Shown here: in pieces, positions 10,045-19,482 of the stretch | Position numbering within the stretch: position 1 is the first letter of the stretch | How the letters are laid out: each line of letters begins with the position of its first letter | DNA from: Maribacter luteus | GTDB taxonomy: Bacteria > Bacteroidota > Bacteroidia > Flavobacteriales > Flavobacteriaceae | Direction: 5' to 3' | DNA length: 64,000 bases | Assembly (NCBI RefSeq): GCF_009674825.1 | Contig: NZ_WKJH01000003.1 | Coordinates: 124,001-188,000 of the forward strand | Notes under the pieces: model-generated | Database searches by the model: none | What the model saw: only the letters and a program-made list of their open reading frames with translations | What the model was told of the DNA's origin: nothing | Made by a program: the position numbers and the translations under genes

Positions 10045-11133
10045 ATGACAGCCAAAACGATCTCAGACGGCATTTTAAGGGCGATAGCCATTCTACTTGG
10101 GATTAGCCTAGTATTATTGTTCTTATACAAAATACAATCGGTTCTGGCTTATTTGGCCATAGCCTTAGTAGCCTCATTATTAGGAAGACCCATAGTAATG
10201 TTTCTACGAAAACGATTAAAATTCAACAATACCTTGGCCGTCATCGTTACCATGTTATTGCTAATAGGAATCATAGCGGGGATCATTGCACTGTTCGTTC
10301 CCCTTTTGGTTGCCCAAGGCCAAAACCTATCCCTTTTGGATATTGAGGCCTTGCAGGTTAATGTAGAAAACCTTTACCGACAGGTAACTGAATATTTTGG
10401 ATTAAGCTCATCGGAAATTGAACAAGGCATCAAAGAGTCGAAAGTTTTCGCCAACCTGAATTTCGGGTTTATACCTGATGTCCTCAATTCATTTGTTAGT
10501 GTTTTGGGAAGCTTGAGTATCGGTTTGTTCTCCGTTCTATTTATCGCATTTTTCTTCTTAAAGGACAGCAAATTGTTTGAGCAAGGCTTAATGGTCTTCA
10601 TTCCTGAAAACAAAGAAGGCCGTTTAAAAAAATCATTGAACACCATAAAGGATTTACTTTCAAGATACTTCTTGGGACTCGTTTTACAAATCCTTATCCT
10701 GTTTGTAATCTACTCTATTGTACTGTTCATTTTCGGTATAGAAAATGCCATCGTAATAGCCTTTTTATGTGCCTTGTTGAATTTGATTCCTTACGTGGGC
10801 CCGATCATTGGCGGAGTGCTTATGATGACCTTGACCATGACCAGTAATCTTGGGTCCGATTTCAGCACGGTAATCCTACCAAAAACCGTCTATGTAATGA
10901 TAGGATTCATCATAGGACAATTGGTAGATAATTTCTTTTCCCAACCTTATATTTTTTCGAATAGTGTTAAGTCACACCCCCTCGAAATCTTTCTCATCAT
11001 CATCATAGGAGGATTACTTTTCGGTATCACGGGAATGATCATTGCAGTGCCGGGATACACGGCTATCAAGGTGATTTTAAAGGAATTTTTAGCCGAAAAC
11101 AAGATTGTGAAATCCTTGACAAAAAATATATAG
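10045..11133 (+). CDS. AI-2E family transporter (PerM/YdiK-like)
   Basis: A 362-residue inner-membrane protein with about seven to eight hydrophobic segments: two near the N-terminus (residues about 10-55), one at about 65-90, then a soluble stretch, and a C-terminal bundle containing the family motifs NLIPYVGPIIGG and the SHPLEIFLIIIIGGLLFG segment. This is the PF01594 family, named after the AI-2 exporter TqsA; most members have unknown substrates, and some act as sodium/proton antiporters. It is packed between DUF4159 and the methyltransferase gene with gaps of 3 and 7 bp. Confidence 0.9.
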   Translation: MTAKTISDGILRAIAILLGISLVLLFLYKIQSVLAYLAIALVASLLGRPIVMFLRKRLKFNNTLAVIVTMLLLIGIIAGIIALFVPLLVAQGQNLSLLDIEALQVNVENLYRQVTEYFGLSSSEIEQGIKESKVFANLNFGFIPDVLNSFVSVLGSLSIGLFSVLFIAFFFLKDSKLFEQGLMVFIPENKEGRLKKSLNTIKDLLSRYFLGLVLQILILFVIYSIVLFIFGIENAIVIAFLCALLNLIPYVGPIIGGVLMMTLTMTSNLGSDFSTVILPKTVYVMIGFIIGQLVDNFFSQPYIFSNSVKSHPLEIFLIIIIGGLLFGITGMIIAVPGYTAIKVILKEFLAENKIVKSLTKNI

Positions 11134-11140
11134 TATCACT

Positions 11141-12325
11141 TTGAATAAAGATATATTAAATACTGGTGTACAGGATTTTATAAACTCTAAAATATACACT
11201 GACATCATGTCAGTTTTACTTAAAAAAAGTCCTTTTCCGAGTATAAGCCCCAAAGAATTGGCCGAACAGATCCAAGCTAAGGAAAAGTGTGAAAAAAAAC
11301 TTCCCACTTGGTTCAATACTGAAAAAATTTACTACCCCAATAAGTTGAATATTGAACAATGTTCTTCAGAAACCACAGCTGAATACAAGGCGCAAATCGT
11401 GGATGGAAAATCACTGGTTGATATGACCGGGGGCTTTGGTGTGGACACCTACTTTTTCTGCAAGAAAATCGACGCTGTTTTTCATTGCGAAATCAATGAA
11501 AAACTTTCTGAAATAGTTGCCTATAATTTTAAGATTTTAGGACTAAATAATGTCCATACCACACCAATGGACGGTATGGAATTCCTTAATGGTTCTGACC
11601 AAGAATTTGATTGGATATTCATTGACCCCTCAAGACGATCCGAGAGCAAAGGAAAAGTTTTTTTATTGTCGGACTGCAGTCCAAACGTTGTAGAACAGTT
11701 ACCTCTTTTATTCAAAAAATCCGACCATATTTTAATCAAGACTTCTCCGTTATTGGATATTTCAATCGGACTCAACCAATTAAGCAATGTTAAAGAGATA
11801 CATGTTGTTGCCATTAAAAATGAGGTCAAGGAATTATTATGGGTCCTAGAAAAAGATTATGAGAGTGATGTAAAAATAAAGACGATAAATTTTACCCAGC
11901 CCAAGATACAAACCTTTGAATTTAATCTTTTAGAAGAGAAAAACGCTTTAGCTTCACTTGGCTTACCTCTTTCCTATTTATACGAACCAAACGCAGCAAT
12001 TTTAAAGGCCGGTGCTTTCAAACAAATTGCCAAATTTTTTAAAATAGACAAACTAGGTGATCATTCACACCTGTACACTTCTGTAAATCTTATCGAATTC
12101 CCTGGACGAACATTTCGTATTGAACAAGTAATGGGATATTCCAAAAAAGAACTTAAGCCTTACCTGGGTACGAAAGCCAATATTACGACGAGGAATTTTC
12201 CCGACAACGTTGCCAAAATCAGAAAAAAATACAGGATCCATGATGGTGGTGAGGTGTATTTGTTTTTCACAAGATTGATCAACAACAAATTAGTAGTGAT
12301 ACGTACCACAAAAGTAACGGAGTAA
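11141..12325 (+). CDS. Class I SAM-dependent methyltransferase with THUMP-like C-terminal domain
   Basis: A 394-residue protein that I start at TTG 11141, the only plausible start 7 bp after the preceding stop. The N-terminal helical part is followed by a Rossmann methyltransferase core with VDMTGGFGVDTYFF (SAM-binding loop) and WIFIDPSRRS, a DPxRR motif typical of RNA-directed enzymes in this group. The C-terminal third (ITTRNFPDNVAKIRKKYRIHDGGEVYLFF) matches the THUMP-like domain found in Bacteroidota members. The substrate is not known; an RNA base is likely from the domain pairing and the company of tsaD and rsmE. It closes the six-gene operon. Confidence 0.85.
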   Translation: MNKDILNTGVQDFINSKIYTDIMSVLLKKSPFPSISPKELAEQIQAKEKCEKKLPTWFNTEKIYYPNKLNIEQCSSETTAEYKAQIVDGKSLVDMTGGFGVDTYFFCKKIDAVFHCEINEKLSEIVAYNFKILGLNNVHTTPMDGMEFLNGSDQEFDWIFIDPSRRSESKGKVFLLSDCSPNVVEQLPLLFKKSDHILIKTSPLLDISIGLNQLSNVKEIHVVAIKNEVKELLWVLEKDYESDVKIKTINFTQPKIQTFEFNLLEEKNALASLGLPLSYLYEPNAAILKAGAFKQIAKFFKIDKLGDHSHLYTSVNLIEFPGRTFRIEQVMGYSKKELKPYLGTKANITTRNFPDNVAKIRKKYRIHDGGEVYLFFTRLINNKLVVIRTTKVTE

Positions 12326-12689
12326 TCACTTGATTAACAATTAACTCCATTTTTTCAGATTAGAACAATTCTAAATTACGGATTGTGAATTATTCATATC
12401 TACCATTTAATTAGAAATTAATCAGTGTTTTTTTACCCTGTTTACCTTCCTAACCCCCATAAACATTACGAAAACGTTTGAGTAGAGCTTTTTCGAAACT
12501 CTATTATGTTAATTTTAACAAAACAAATAATATCAATATTTGACAAAATATGACATGTTATATCACCCTTCATTCTATAAATTTGTTAATATAACCTTAA
12601 ATTATTGCGAACTATATATATTTTTTAGGCAAAAATTAAGGCTTTACTACATCACTATTTATTATTAAACTAACAAAACAACAAGGATT
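12326..12689 (+). promoter_or_regulatory. 364-bp AT-rich control region upstream of susC
   Basis: No open reading frame or RNA gene is visible. It contains a full -7 match TAAATTTG at 12578-12585 (about 95 nt of leader before the susC ATG) and a perfect 8-bp palindrome AAACGTTT at 12472-12479, which resembles the core of LacI-type operators. No regulator gene (SusR, hybrid two-component or AraC type) lies in the island, so control is probably in trans. Confidence 0.45.
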
Positions 12690-15600
12690 ATGAATCAAAA
12701 ACATGATTACAAATCGTTAAAGCCTAAAGGAAGATTTACTTCTTTCGGAATTGGGCTTTTATCGTTCATGATTTGCTTAAGTGCCCAAATGGCCTTGGCA
12801 AATTCTGAAACATCATTTTTAAAGGTTGATCTGGAAAGTTCCTTTCAATCCATTATTACCGGAACGGTCTCTGATGAATCGGGACCACTACCTGGGGCGA
12901 GTATCGTTATCAAAGGTACGACCCAAGGAACACAAAGTGACTTTGATGGTAACTTTACATTGGAAGCGGATAGCGATGCTGTTTTGGTCATCAGTTACAT
13001 TGGTTACCATACACAGGAAATTGCTTTGGATGGTAAAACTACCATTAATGTGGTTTTGGCCGAAGACGCAAGTTTATTAGAGGAAGTAATTGTAATAGGT
13101 TACGGTACCCAAACAAGAGGTGACATAACCGGTTCGGTTGCATCTGTTGATATGGGCGAAGCTTTAAAAGCACCTACATCAAACGCCGCTGAGGCCTTGC
13201 AAGGTAGAGCTGCAGGTGTAACGGTTGTAAACAACAACACTCCGGGAGCCGCTCCTAAGATCAACATTCGTGGTTTTGGTACTACCAACAATACCGACCC
13301 GCTTTATATTATAGACGGTGTACAGACTGATGATGCTAGTTTCTTAAACAACCTTAACCCTACCGACATTGATCAGATGAACGTACTGAAAGATGGTGCA
13401 GCTGCTATTTATGGAGCAAGGGCATCCAATGGGGTTGTAATCATAACGACCAAAAGTGGTGGTTATAATATGGATAAAGCAGAAATTTCAGTTGATATGT
13501 ACACTGGTTTTTCCAAAATCTCCAATGCACCTGATTTGCTGAACGCCCAACAACATGCAGATATGATTTGGCAAAGTCAACTAAATGATGGTGCTATTCC
13601 ATCACATGCACAGTATGGCAGCGGGGCCAACCCAGTTGTTCCTACTTCGATTATAGGGTATACAAGGGTTCAAACTTACAACCCAATCGTATACTATCCG
13701 GTAGGGGAATTAAATGCAACTGTTAAGCCAGGAGGCACTGATTGGATCGATGAGCTTACCCGTACCGCTCCCATTTCTAACATGTCAGTTTCCCTTTCCA
13801 ACGGAACCGAATCAGGCAAATATTTCATGTCTGTTGGTTATTTGGAAAGCGACGGTATTCTTAATGAAACTGGATTCAGTAGGGTAAGTACGAGACTGAA
13901 TTCTGAATTCAAGATCGGTGAAAGATTAAGAATCGGGGAACATTTGAATGTTTCCTACTCCAACACGAGGACAGGAAATTCCGAAGCCATGGAAATGGCC
14001 CAAAGGATGTCCCCTTTAGTTCCTGTTTATGATGATGAAGGCGAATTCGCTGGATCTGCAGCCCCTGGATTGGGTAACGGTAGAAACCCAGTAGCATTGA
14101 ATTATAGGACCAGAAACGATTACAATAAAAGATATGCGGTTTTAGGTGATATCTATTTAACGTATAACCTTCTTGATGAACTGACCTTTAAAACAACATT
14201 GGCCGGTGGTTTCAACACTTTTGATTCCAGGGCTTTTACTTCATTGGATCCTGAATTCAGTGAACCGATATCCGATCGATCTTTAAATGAGCAAGACCAA
14301 ACCAATTATAACTGGATCTGGACGAACACTTTAAATTACAACAAGACATTTGGAGAGCATAGCATTAATGCCTTAATCGGTGTTGAAGCGGTAAAAGGTT
14401 CCGGAAAAGGCAAAGGTATCACCCGTTCTGGATACCTTTTCGAGGATCCGGATTTTTATCTTTTAAGTAACGGTACAGGTTCGCCAAACGTAGACTATGC
14501 CTATGATGGTTATAATACCTTATTTTCTGTTTTCGGTACCGCCAATTACTCGTATATGGACAAGTATTTTATATCCGCAACAGTACGACGAGATGAATCG
14601 TCTAGGTTCATAGGAGACAATAAGAGTGATATCTTCCCTTCATTCAGTGGGGGTTGGTTAGTGAGTGCTGAGGATTTCTATCCGCAAGATGCCTTTGTCG
14701 GCCGATTGAAATTAAAAGGATCATGGGGGAAATTAGGAAATCAATCCTTACCAGTGGATAATCCTACATCCAATATTTCTATCTTAAGCGACCAGTATGC
14801 CAATTACGCTTTGAGTGGAACCAGTATAGCGACAGGAGCAATTTTGAGTCAAGTTGGTAATACCGACCTTAAATGGGAAACCAGTGAGACTACGAACTTT
14901 GGTATAGAATTGGGAATGTTGGAAAACAAATTAACATTTGAAGCAGAATATTTCAATATCACGACCAAAGATTTGATTACCCAAGATTTTGGAGCTATAA
15001 GTTCTACTGCTATTGATGCCAGTGCTCCTTACGTAAACCTAGGGAACATCAAAAATACCGGTTTTGATATAAGTGCCGGGTACAGGGACGAAACTGATTC
15101 TGGTTTATCCTACGGCATTACTGCAAACTTGTCCCATTATAAAAATGAAGTTACCGAGCTTATTGATGGTACACCAGTAACGGGATCTGGAACCAATTTA
15201 AGGGGTCAAACCCCAACGAGAACGGAAGTCGGTGAACCATTATCCTTTTTCTATGGTAGAAACGTAGTCGGGTTTACCGACCAAGGAAGGTTCCTCTATG
15301 AAGATGTTAATAATGACGGTACGATCAATGATGAGGACAGAACAAAAATCGGTTCCCCACATCCTGATTTTACTTACGGAATAAATATGAATGCTGCTTA
15401 TAAAGGTTTTGATATCTCCTTATTCTTTAATGGATCTCAAGGAAACGAAATCTATAATTTCAATAAGTACTACACTGATTTCCCTTCATTTGTAAACGGT
15501 AATAGAAGTACTCGGGTTTTAGAATCCTGGACTCCAACAAATACCAATGCTTCCTTACCGGGATTATCAACCTCAATAACCAATAATGAGGGTGATCCAA

Positions 15601-15878
15601 ATTCTTATTATGTTGAAGATGGTTCTTATTTGCGATTAAAGAATACACAAATAGGGTATACTTTACCTCAGAAAATTTCTGATAAGATAGGTATGAAATC
15701 TTTGAGATTATATGTACAAGCTACCAATCTGTTCACGATTACCGATTATGAAGGCTTTGATCCAGAGATTGTTTCCAACTTAGGAAGTGGAGAAAGTGCC
15801 AACTTAAGTCTTGGTATTGACGGCCGGGTATTTCCCGCTTCAAAGGTGTTTACTTTGGGTGCTAATATTAAATTTTAA
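12690..15878 (+). CDS. SusC/RagA-family TonB-linked outer-membrane transporter
   Basis: A 1062-residue TonB-dependent transporter that imports oligosaccharides through the outer membrane with its SusD partner. Visible in order: signal peptide (residues about 1-37), a carboxypeptidase D regulatory-like domain (about 55-135, ITGTVSDESGPLPGASIVIKGT), the plug domain (about 145-255, with the SusC signature LYIIDGVQTDDASFLNNLNPTDIDQ split across it and IYGARASNGVVIITTK) and a 22-strand barrel ending in an aromatic-rich C-terminus (VFTLGANIKF). Length is typical. The susD gene starts 9 bp downstream. The substrate is unknown; the adjacent sulfatase and GH9 enzyme hint at a sulfated or beta-glucan-like polysaccharide. 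Confidence 0.95.
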   Translation: MNQKHDYKSLKPKGRFTSFGIGLLSFMICLSAQMALANSETSFLKVDLESSFQSIITGTVSDESGPLPGASIVIKGTTQGTQSDFDGNFTLEADSDAVLVISYIGYHTQEIALDGKTTINVVLAEDASLLEEVIVIGYGTQTRGDITGSVASVDMGEALKAPTSNAAEALQGRAAGVTVVNNNTPGAAPKINIRGFGTTNNTDPLYIIDGVQTDDASFLNNLNPTDIDQMNVLKDGAAAIYGARASNGVVIITTKSGGYNMDKAEISVDMYTGFSKISNAPDLLNAQQHADMIWQSQLNDGAIPSHAQYGSGANPVVPTSIIGYTRVQTYNPIVYYPVGELNATVKPGGTDWIDELTRTAPISNMSVSLSNGTESGKYFMSVGYLESDGILNETGFSRVSTRLNSEFKIGERLRIGEHLNVSYSNTRTGNSEAMEMAQRMSPLVPVYDDEGEFAGSAAPGLGNGRNPVALNYRTRNDYNKRYAVLGDIYLTYNLLDELTFKTTLAGGFNTFDSRAFTSLDPEFSEPISDRSLNEQDQTNYNWIWTNTLNYNKTFGEHSINALIGVEAVKGSGKGKGITRSGYLFEDPDFYLLSNGTGSPNVDYAYDGYNTLFSVFGTANYSYMDKYFISATVRRDESSRFIGDNKSDIFPSFSGGWLVSAEDFYPQDAFVGRLKLKGSWGKLGNQSLPVDNPTSNISILSDQYANYALSGTSIATGAILSQVGNTDLKWETSETTNFGIELGMLENKLTFEAEYFNITTKDLITQDFGAISSTAIDASAPYVNLGNIKNTGFDISAGYRDETDSGLSYGITANLSHYKNEVTELIDGTPVTGSGTNLRGQTPTRTEVGEPLSFFYGRNVVGFTDQGRFLYEDVNNDGTINDEDRTKIGSPHPDFTYGINMNAAYKGFDISLFFNGSQGNEIYNFNKYYTDFPSFVNGNRSTRVLESWTPTNTNASLPGLSTSITNNEGDPNSYYVEDGSYLRLKNTQIGYTLPQKISDKIGMKSLRLYVQATNLFTITDYEGFDPEIVSNLGSGESANLSLGIDGRVFPASKVFTLGANIKF

Positions 15879-15887
15879 AAAAAAAAG

Positions 15888-17582
15888 ATGAAAAGAATAG
15901 TAACTTATTTATTTATGCTAATAGGTATATTGGCATGTAGTGACGATTTTACTGAATCGCCCGCAATCGGGTCATTAAGTGATGAAGCGCTTAAGAACGA
16001 AACCGGCGTAGACCTTTTGCTGGTCGGTGCCTATTCCGCTTTGGATGGTGTTCGTAACAATGAATTTGGCGAAGGATGGTCAATGTCCGGTGACAACTGG
16101 ATCATGGATGTTTTAGCAGATGATGCCCATAAAGGGAGTACCGATGGGGATCAGCCCGAATTATACAACATAGAGACAATGAATTGGACATCCGGTAGTT
16201 CTTATTTCTTAGGAAAATGGGGTGTTATATTCGCTGGTATCAACAGGGCCAATGCCGTTATTTCATTAATCAACTCGATTGAAGAGGGCGATTTCTCAAC
16301 TCAATTGGCCGAGGCTCGTTTTCTAAGGGGACATTATAATTTTGAACTTCAAAAAATGTGGGGTAATGTACCTTACATCTCAGAGGAAAATTATGCAGCG
16401 ACTGAATTCAACCAGCCAAATCCAGGTGACATTTGGGAAGAAATTGAAGCCGATTTTCAATATGCGATCGATAATTTACCTGCATCCCAAGAACAAGTTG
16501 GCAAACCAAGCTCTTGGACCGCCAAAGCTTTCTTAGGAAAGGCTCATTTACACCAATCTGATTGGGATACCGCTTTTCCTTTATTGAATGATGTAGTTCA
16601 AAATGGTCCTTATGACCTATTACCCGATTTTGTTGACAACTTTAGATTGGCAGGTGACAATAGTGTAGAGTCCATTTTCTCTATTCAATTTACCACGGAT
16701 GACGGACAATCTTACAACGCCAATGTCAAGGGAGCACTTAATTTCCCTAACCCTGGACCTTTCGGTTCTTGCTGTGGTTTTTACCAACCTACCCAAGATT
16801 TGCTGAATGCTTTCCAAACAGATGGTACAACAGGATTACCATTATTGGACACATATAACCAAAACGATGTGACAAGTGATTTTGGTATTGATTCCAGTGA
16901 ACCGTTTACACCGTACGCCGGTCCTTTAGACCCTAGATCGGACTACACTGTAGGTCGTCGTGGCATCGATTACAACGGATATGGCGAACATGTCGGAAAT
17001 GATTGGATCAGAGCGGAATACACTGATATATCCGGTTCTTACCTACCTAAGAAAAACGTATATTGGTCAGGTGAAACCGGGAACATAGCAACTGGCTCAT
17101 GGGGTCAACAGCATTCCGGTGTCAATTACCATATAATGCGTTTTGCAGATGTATTGTTAATGGCCGCGGAAGCTGCCGTAGAAAAAAGCAGTCCTGACCT
17201 AGCATTGGCCCTTGAATATGTAAATAGGGTACGTAACAGGGCAAAAAACTCGAACTATATGCAAACAGTTGATGATTCTGGTGATGCCGCCAATTATGTA
17301 ATAGAGCCTTACACCTCATTTGCCAGCGTTGCCTTTGCCCGTAATGCAGTTCGTTTTGAAAGACGTTTGGAATTAGGAATGGAAGGCCACCGTTTGTTCG
17401 ATCTTAGAAGATGGGACAATTTCGTAGAAGTCATGACCGAATATGCTGAAAATGAAGGCCGTACCATCCCACCATTCGGTGAAGAAGTAGGGACTTATTC
17501 CGATATTCATTATAATTTCCCTATTCCTATAACCGCTATTGACCAAAGTGGTAATATTTTAACTCAAAATACAGGGTATTAA
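15888..17582 (+). CDS. SusD/RagB-family surface glycan-binding lipoprotein
   Basis: A 564-residue lipoprotein that caps the SusC channel and binds the glycan at the cell surface. The lipobox is GILAC with the lipidated cysteine at residue 17, followed immediately by SDDF, which equals the start of the surface-export signal described for Flavobacterium johnsoniae lipoproteins. TPR-like SusD repeats fill the N-terminal half (EARFLRGHYNFELQKMWGNVPYI is the classic signature) and the RagB C-terminal part carries FERRLELGMEGHRLFDLRRW. It is directly downstream of susC and 37 bp upstream of the fasciclin gene, so all three are likely co-transcribed. Confidence 0.95.
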   Translation: MKRIVTYLFMLIGILACSDDFTESPAIGSLSDEALKNETGVDLLLVGAYSALDGVRNNEFGEGWSMSGDNWIMDVLADDAHKGSTDGDQPELYNIETMNWTSGSSYFLGKWGVIFAGINRANAVISLINSIEEGDFSTQLAEARFLRGHYNFELQKMWGNVPYISEENYAATEFNQPNPGDIWEEIEADFQYAIDNLPASQEQVGKPSSWTAKAFLGKAHLHQSDWDTAFPLLNDVVQNGPYDLLPDFVDNFRLAGDNSVESIFSIQFTTDDGQSYNANVKGALNFPNPGPFGSCCGFYQPTQDLLNAFQTDGTTGLPLLDTYNQNDVTSDFGIDSSEPFTPYAGPLDPRSDYTVGRRGIDYNGYGEHVGNDWIRAEYTDISGSYLPKKNVYWSGETGNIATGSWGQQHSGVNYHIMRFADVLLMAAEAAVEKSSPDLALALEYVNRVRNRAKNSNYMQTVDDSGDAANYVIEPYTSFASVAFARNAVRFERRLELGMEGHRLFDLRRWDNFVEVMTEYAENEGRTIPPFGEEVGTYSDIHYNFPIPITAIDQSGNILTQNTGY

Positions 17583-17619
17583 TCAAACATTCAAGCAATT
17601 AAATTTAAAAAATATAGAC

Positions 17620-19227
17620 ATGAATAAAATTCGAACTATAGGTATTGTTTTGTCGATGTTCGCATTACTAGGTTTAAATTCCTGTGATGACGATGATATC
17701 GATTCGCCTGGAAGCGCAATAATTGGCCCAGGCACAGTACATACGAGAATCAGTAAAAGTGGAGCTTTGACATCATTGGAGTCAGCTCTTGAGGCAGCGT
17801 CAGGAGACCTAACCTCAACTTTGGAGGGTACGGGACCTTTTACCGTATTTGCACCCAATAATACGGCATTTACCGTATTAGCAGAATCCCTCGGGTATGA
17901 ATCCACAGATGATGAAACGGCAGCTGAAGCTTTATTGGCAAATATAGATCCAGCCCTACTCTCACAGATATTGACTTACCATGTAGTATCTGGCAATATG
18001 GATGCAGCATCGTTTTCAGACGGCACAACACTAACTACCGTTTTAGGAGATGAAATCTCCGTTATCGTAACGGAAGATGGTGATATTCAATTATTAGATG
18101 CTACCAAAGAACCACAGACCAATCCTGTATCGACAGTCGTACAATCAAACGGATATGCCGACAATGGAATTGTTCATTACATTGATAAGGTTCTTTTACC
18201 ACAGGCAGCAATCGATGATTTGGATTTTGATGTTCGACCAACTATATTGGAATGGGCCACGGGAACCGATGATCTTAGTATTTTAGCAAGCGCAGTTGAA
18301 AAAGCCGGTTTGGCAGATGCTATTGCAGGGTTGGATACCGCAAGGGTTTTAGCCCCCAATAACCAGGCCTTTGCCGATCTTTTAGATGCACTCGGAGATG
18401 ATTACAGTAGTCTGGATGATTTTGATAATGATGCGGAAATAGCTTTACTAAGTAATATTCTATTGTATCATGTACTGCCTCCTGTTGATGGTTCCATTGA
18501 TTTGACCGTAGGCCCTGCCACAACTCTTCTTGATGATAGTTTTGTGGATGTTACAGCTGATGGTACAGGGTTTGCCTTTGGCGATGCCACAGCCACTACC
18601 GCAAGTACGTTAACTGCCGGGATAGATGCTAAGAATGGTCTTGTCGACATAATCGATAAGGTACTTTTACCTCAAGCAGCATTGGACTTTTTAGCATTAT
18701 TAAGTTCTGATGACTTGGCTACCACTGTAATTGCAGCTCCTGATCTTAGCATTCTGGAAGAAGCATTGATTGCAACTGATTTGGCCGGTGCCTTTGCTGA
18801 TGTCACAAATGTTCAGGACGATGAGGCCACCAATTACACCTATTTTAGACCTGCTACTGTCTTTGCCCCTACCGATGCTGCTTTTAACGAGCTATTTGAT
18901 ATTTTAGGTGCTGATTATACAGGTATAGCAAGTTTTGATACGGAAGAGGAGTTAGAACTTCTGACCGAAATACTTCTATACCATGTTTTGGCAGGAAAGG
19001 TTGTTAGCGGGGATTTAGAGGCTGGTACAGTAACTACAGCTTCTGAAAACGATATTGAAATCATTAGTGTAGTTGGTACGGAAAATTTTGTTATCGGCGA
19101 TGCTACCAATGATGTAAACGCTAATATAACAACTCCCGATGTCCTGGCAAGAAATGGGGTTGCCCATATTATCGATAAGGTTTTACTACCTAAAAACGCA
19201 ATTGATTTTATAAATTCCATGGAATAA
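17620..19227 (+). CDS. Fasciclin-domain surface lipoprotein with three FAS1 domains
   Basis: A 535-residue lipoprotein. The lipobox cysteine is C22 (LGLNSC), followed by four aspartates, a strong Bacteroidota surface-export signal. Three FAS1 domains follow at about residues 40-200, 205-355 and 365-535; each has the FxPNNxAF / APTDAAF H1 motif, the YHVL/YHVV motif and ends with an IDKVLLP segment. FAS1 domains mediate adhesion or carbohydrate/protein binding. The position directly after susD, and before a strong terminator, suggests it acts as an additional surface binding protein of this transport system, in the slot where a SusE/F-like protein would be expected; this role is inferred. Confidence 0.9.
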   Translation: MNKIRTIGIVLSMFALLGLNSCDDDDIDSPGSAIIGPGTVHTRISKSGALTSLESALEAASGDLTSTLEGTGPFTVFAPNNTAFTVLAESLGYESTDDETAAEALLANIDPALLSQILTYHVVSGNMDAASFSDGTTLTTVLGDEISVIVTEDGDIQLLDATKEPQTNPVSTVVQSNGYADNGIVHYIDKVLLPQAAIDDLDFDVRPTILEWATGTDDLSILASAVEKAGLADAIAGLDTARVLAPNNQAFADLLDALGDDYSSLDDFDNDAEIALLSNILLYHVLPPVDGSIDLTVGPATTLLDDSFVDVTADGTGFAFGDATATTASTLTAGIDAKNGLVDIIDKVLLPQAALDFLALLSSDDLATTVIAAPDLSILEEALIATDLAGAFADVTNVQDDEATNYTYFRPATVFAPTDAAFNELFDILGADYTGIASFDTEEELELLTEILLYHVLAGKVVSGDLEAGTVTTASENDIEIISVVGTENFVIGDATNDVNANITTPDVLARNGVAHIIDKVLLPKNAIDFINSME

Positions 19228-19275
19228 TAAAAATTGTTCCGTATTGACATTTATTTATCAATGTCAAAAATACTT

Positions 19276-19312
19276 AACCACCCTGTACCAAAGATTCAGG
19301 GTGGTTTTTTTA
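19276..19312 (+). terminator. Intrinsic terminator after the susCD-fasciclin operon
   Basis: The arms ACCACCCTG (19277-19285) and CAGGGTGGT (19297-19305) pair perfectly around an 11-nt loop and are followed by a run of seven T residues. It ends the susC-susD-fasciclin transcript, so the downstream VCBS gene needs its own promoter. Confidence 0.85.
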
Positions 19313-19482
19313 TACATGCATTCGTACGTCCGGGAAAAGAAGGCAGATATGTTCTTTTTGTTTATCGATTTCTATTTTTTACCTTTCCATTCACTTTAGA
19401 GCGTTGCGAATTTCCCAAACACTTTCAAATAGTTTAATCAGGTCCTAAATTACCCGGCCCATAAAAAAGCAATTAATTAAAA

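Noticed and set aside
12472-12479. AAACGTTT as a firm LacI-type operator
   Set aside because: An 8-bp palindrome in AT-rich DNA is too short to claim; no LacI-family gene is in the window, so it is only mentioned in the control-region entry.
19234-19437. 67-residue open frame after the fasciclin gene
   Set aside because: It runs through the intrinsic terminator at 19276-19312 and has no recognisable features.
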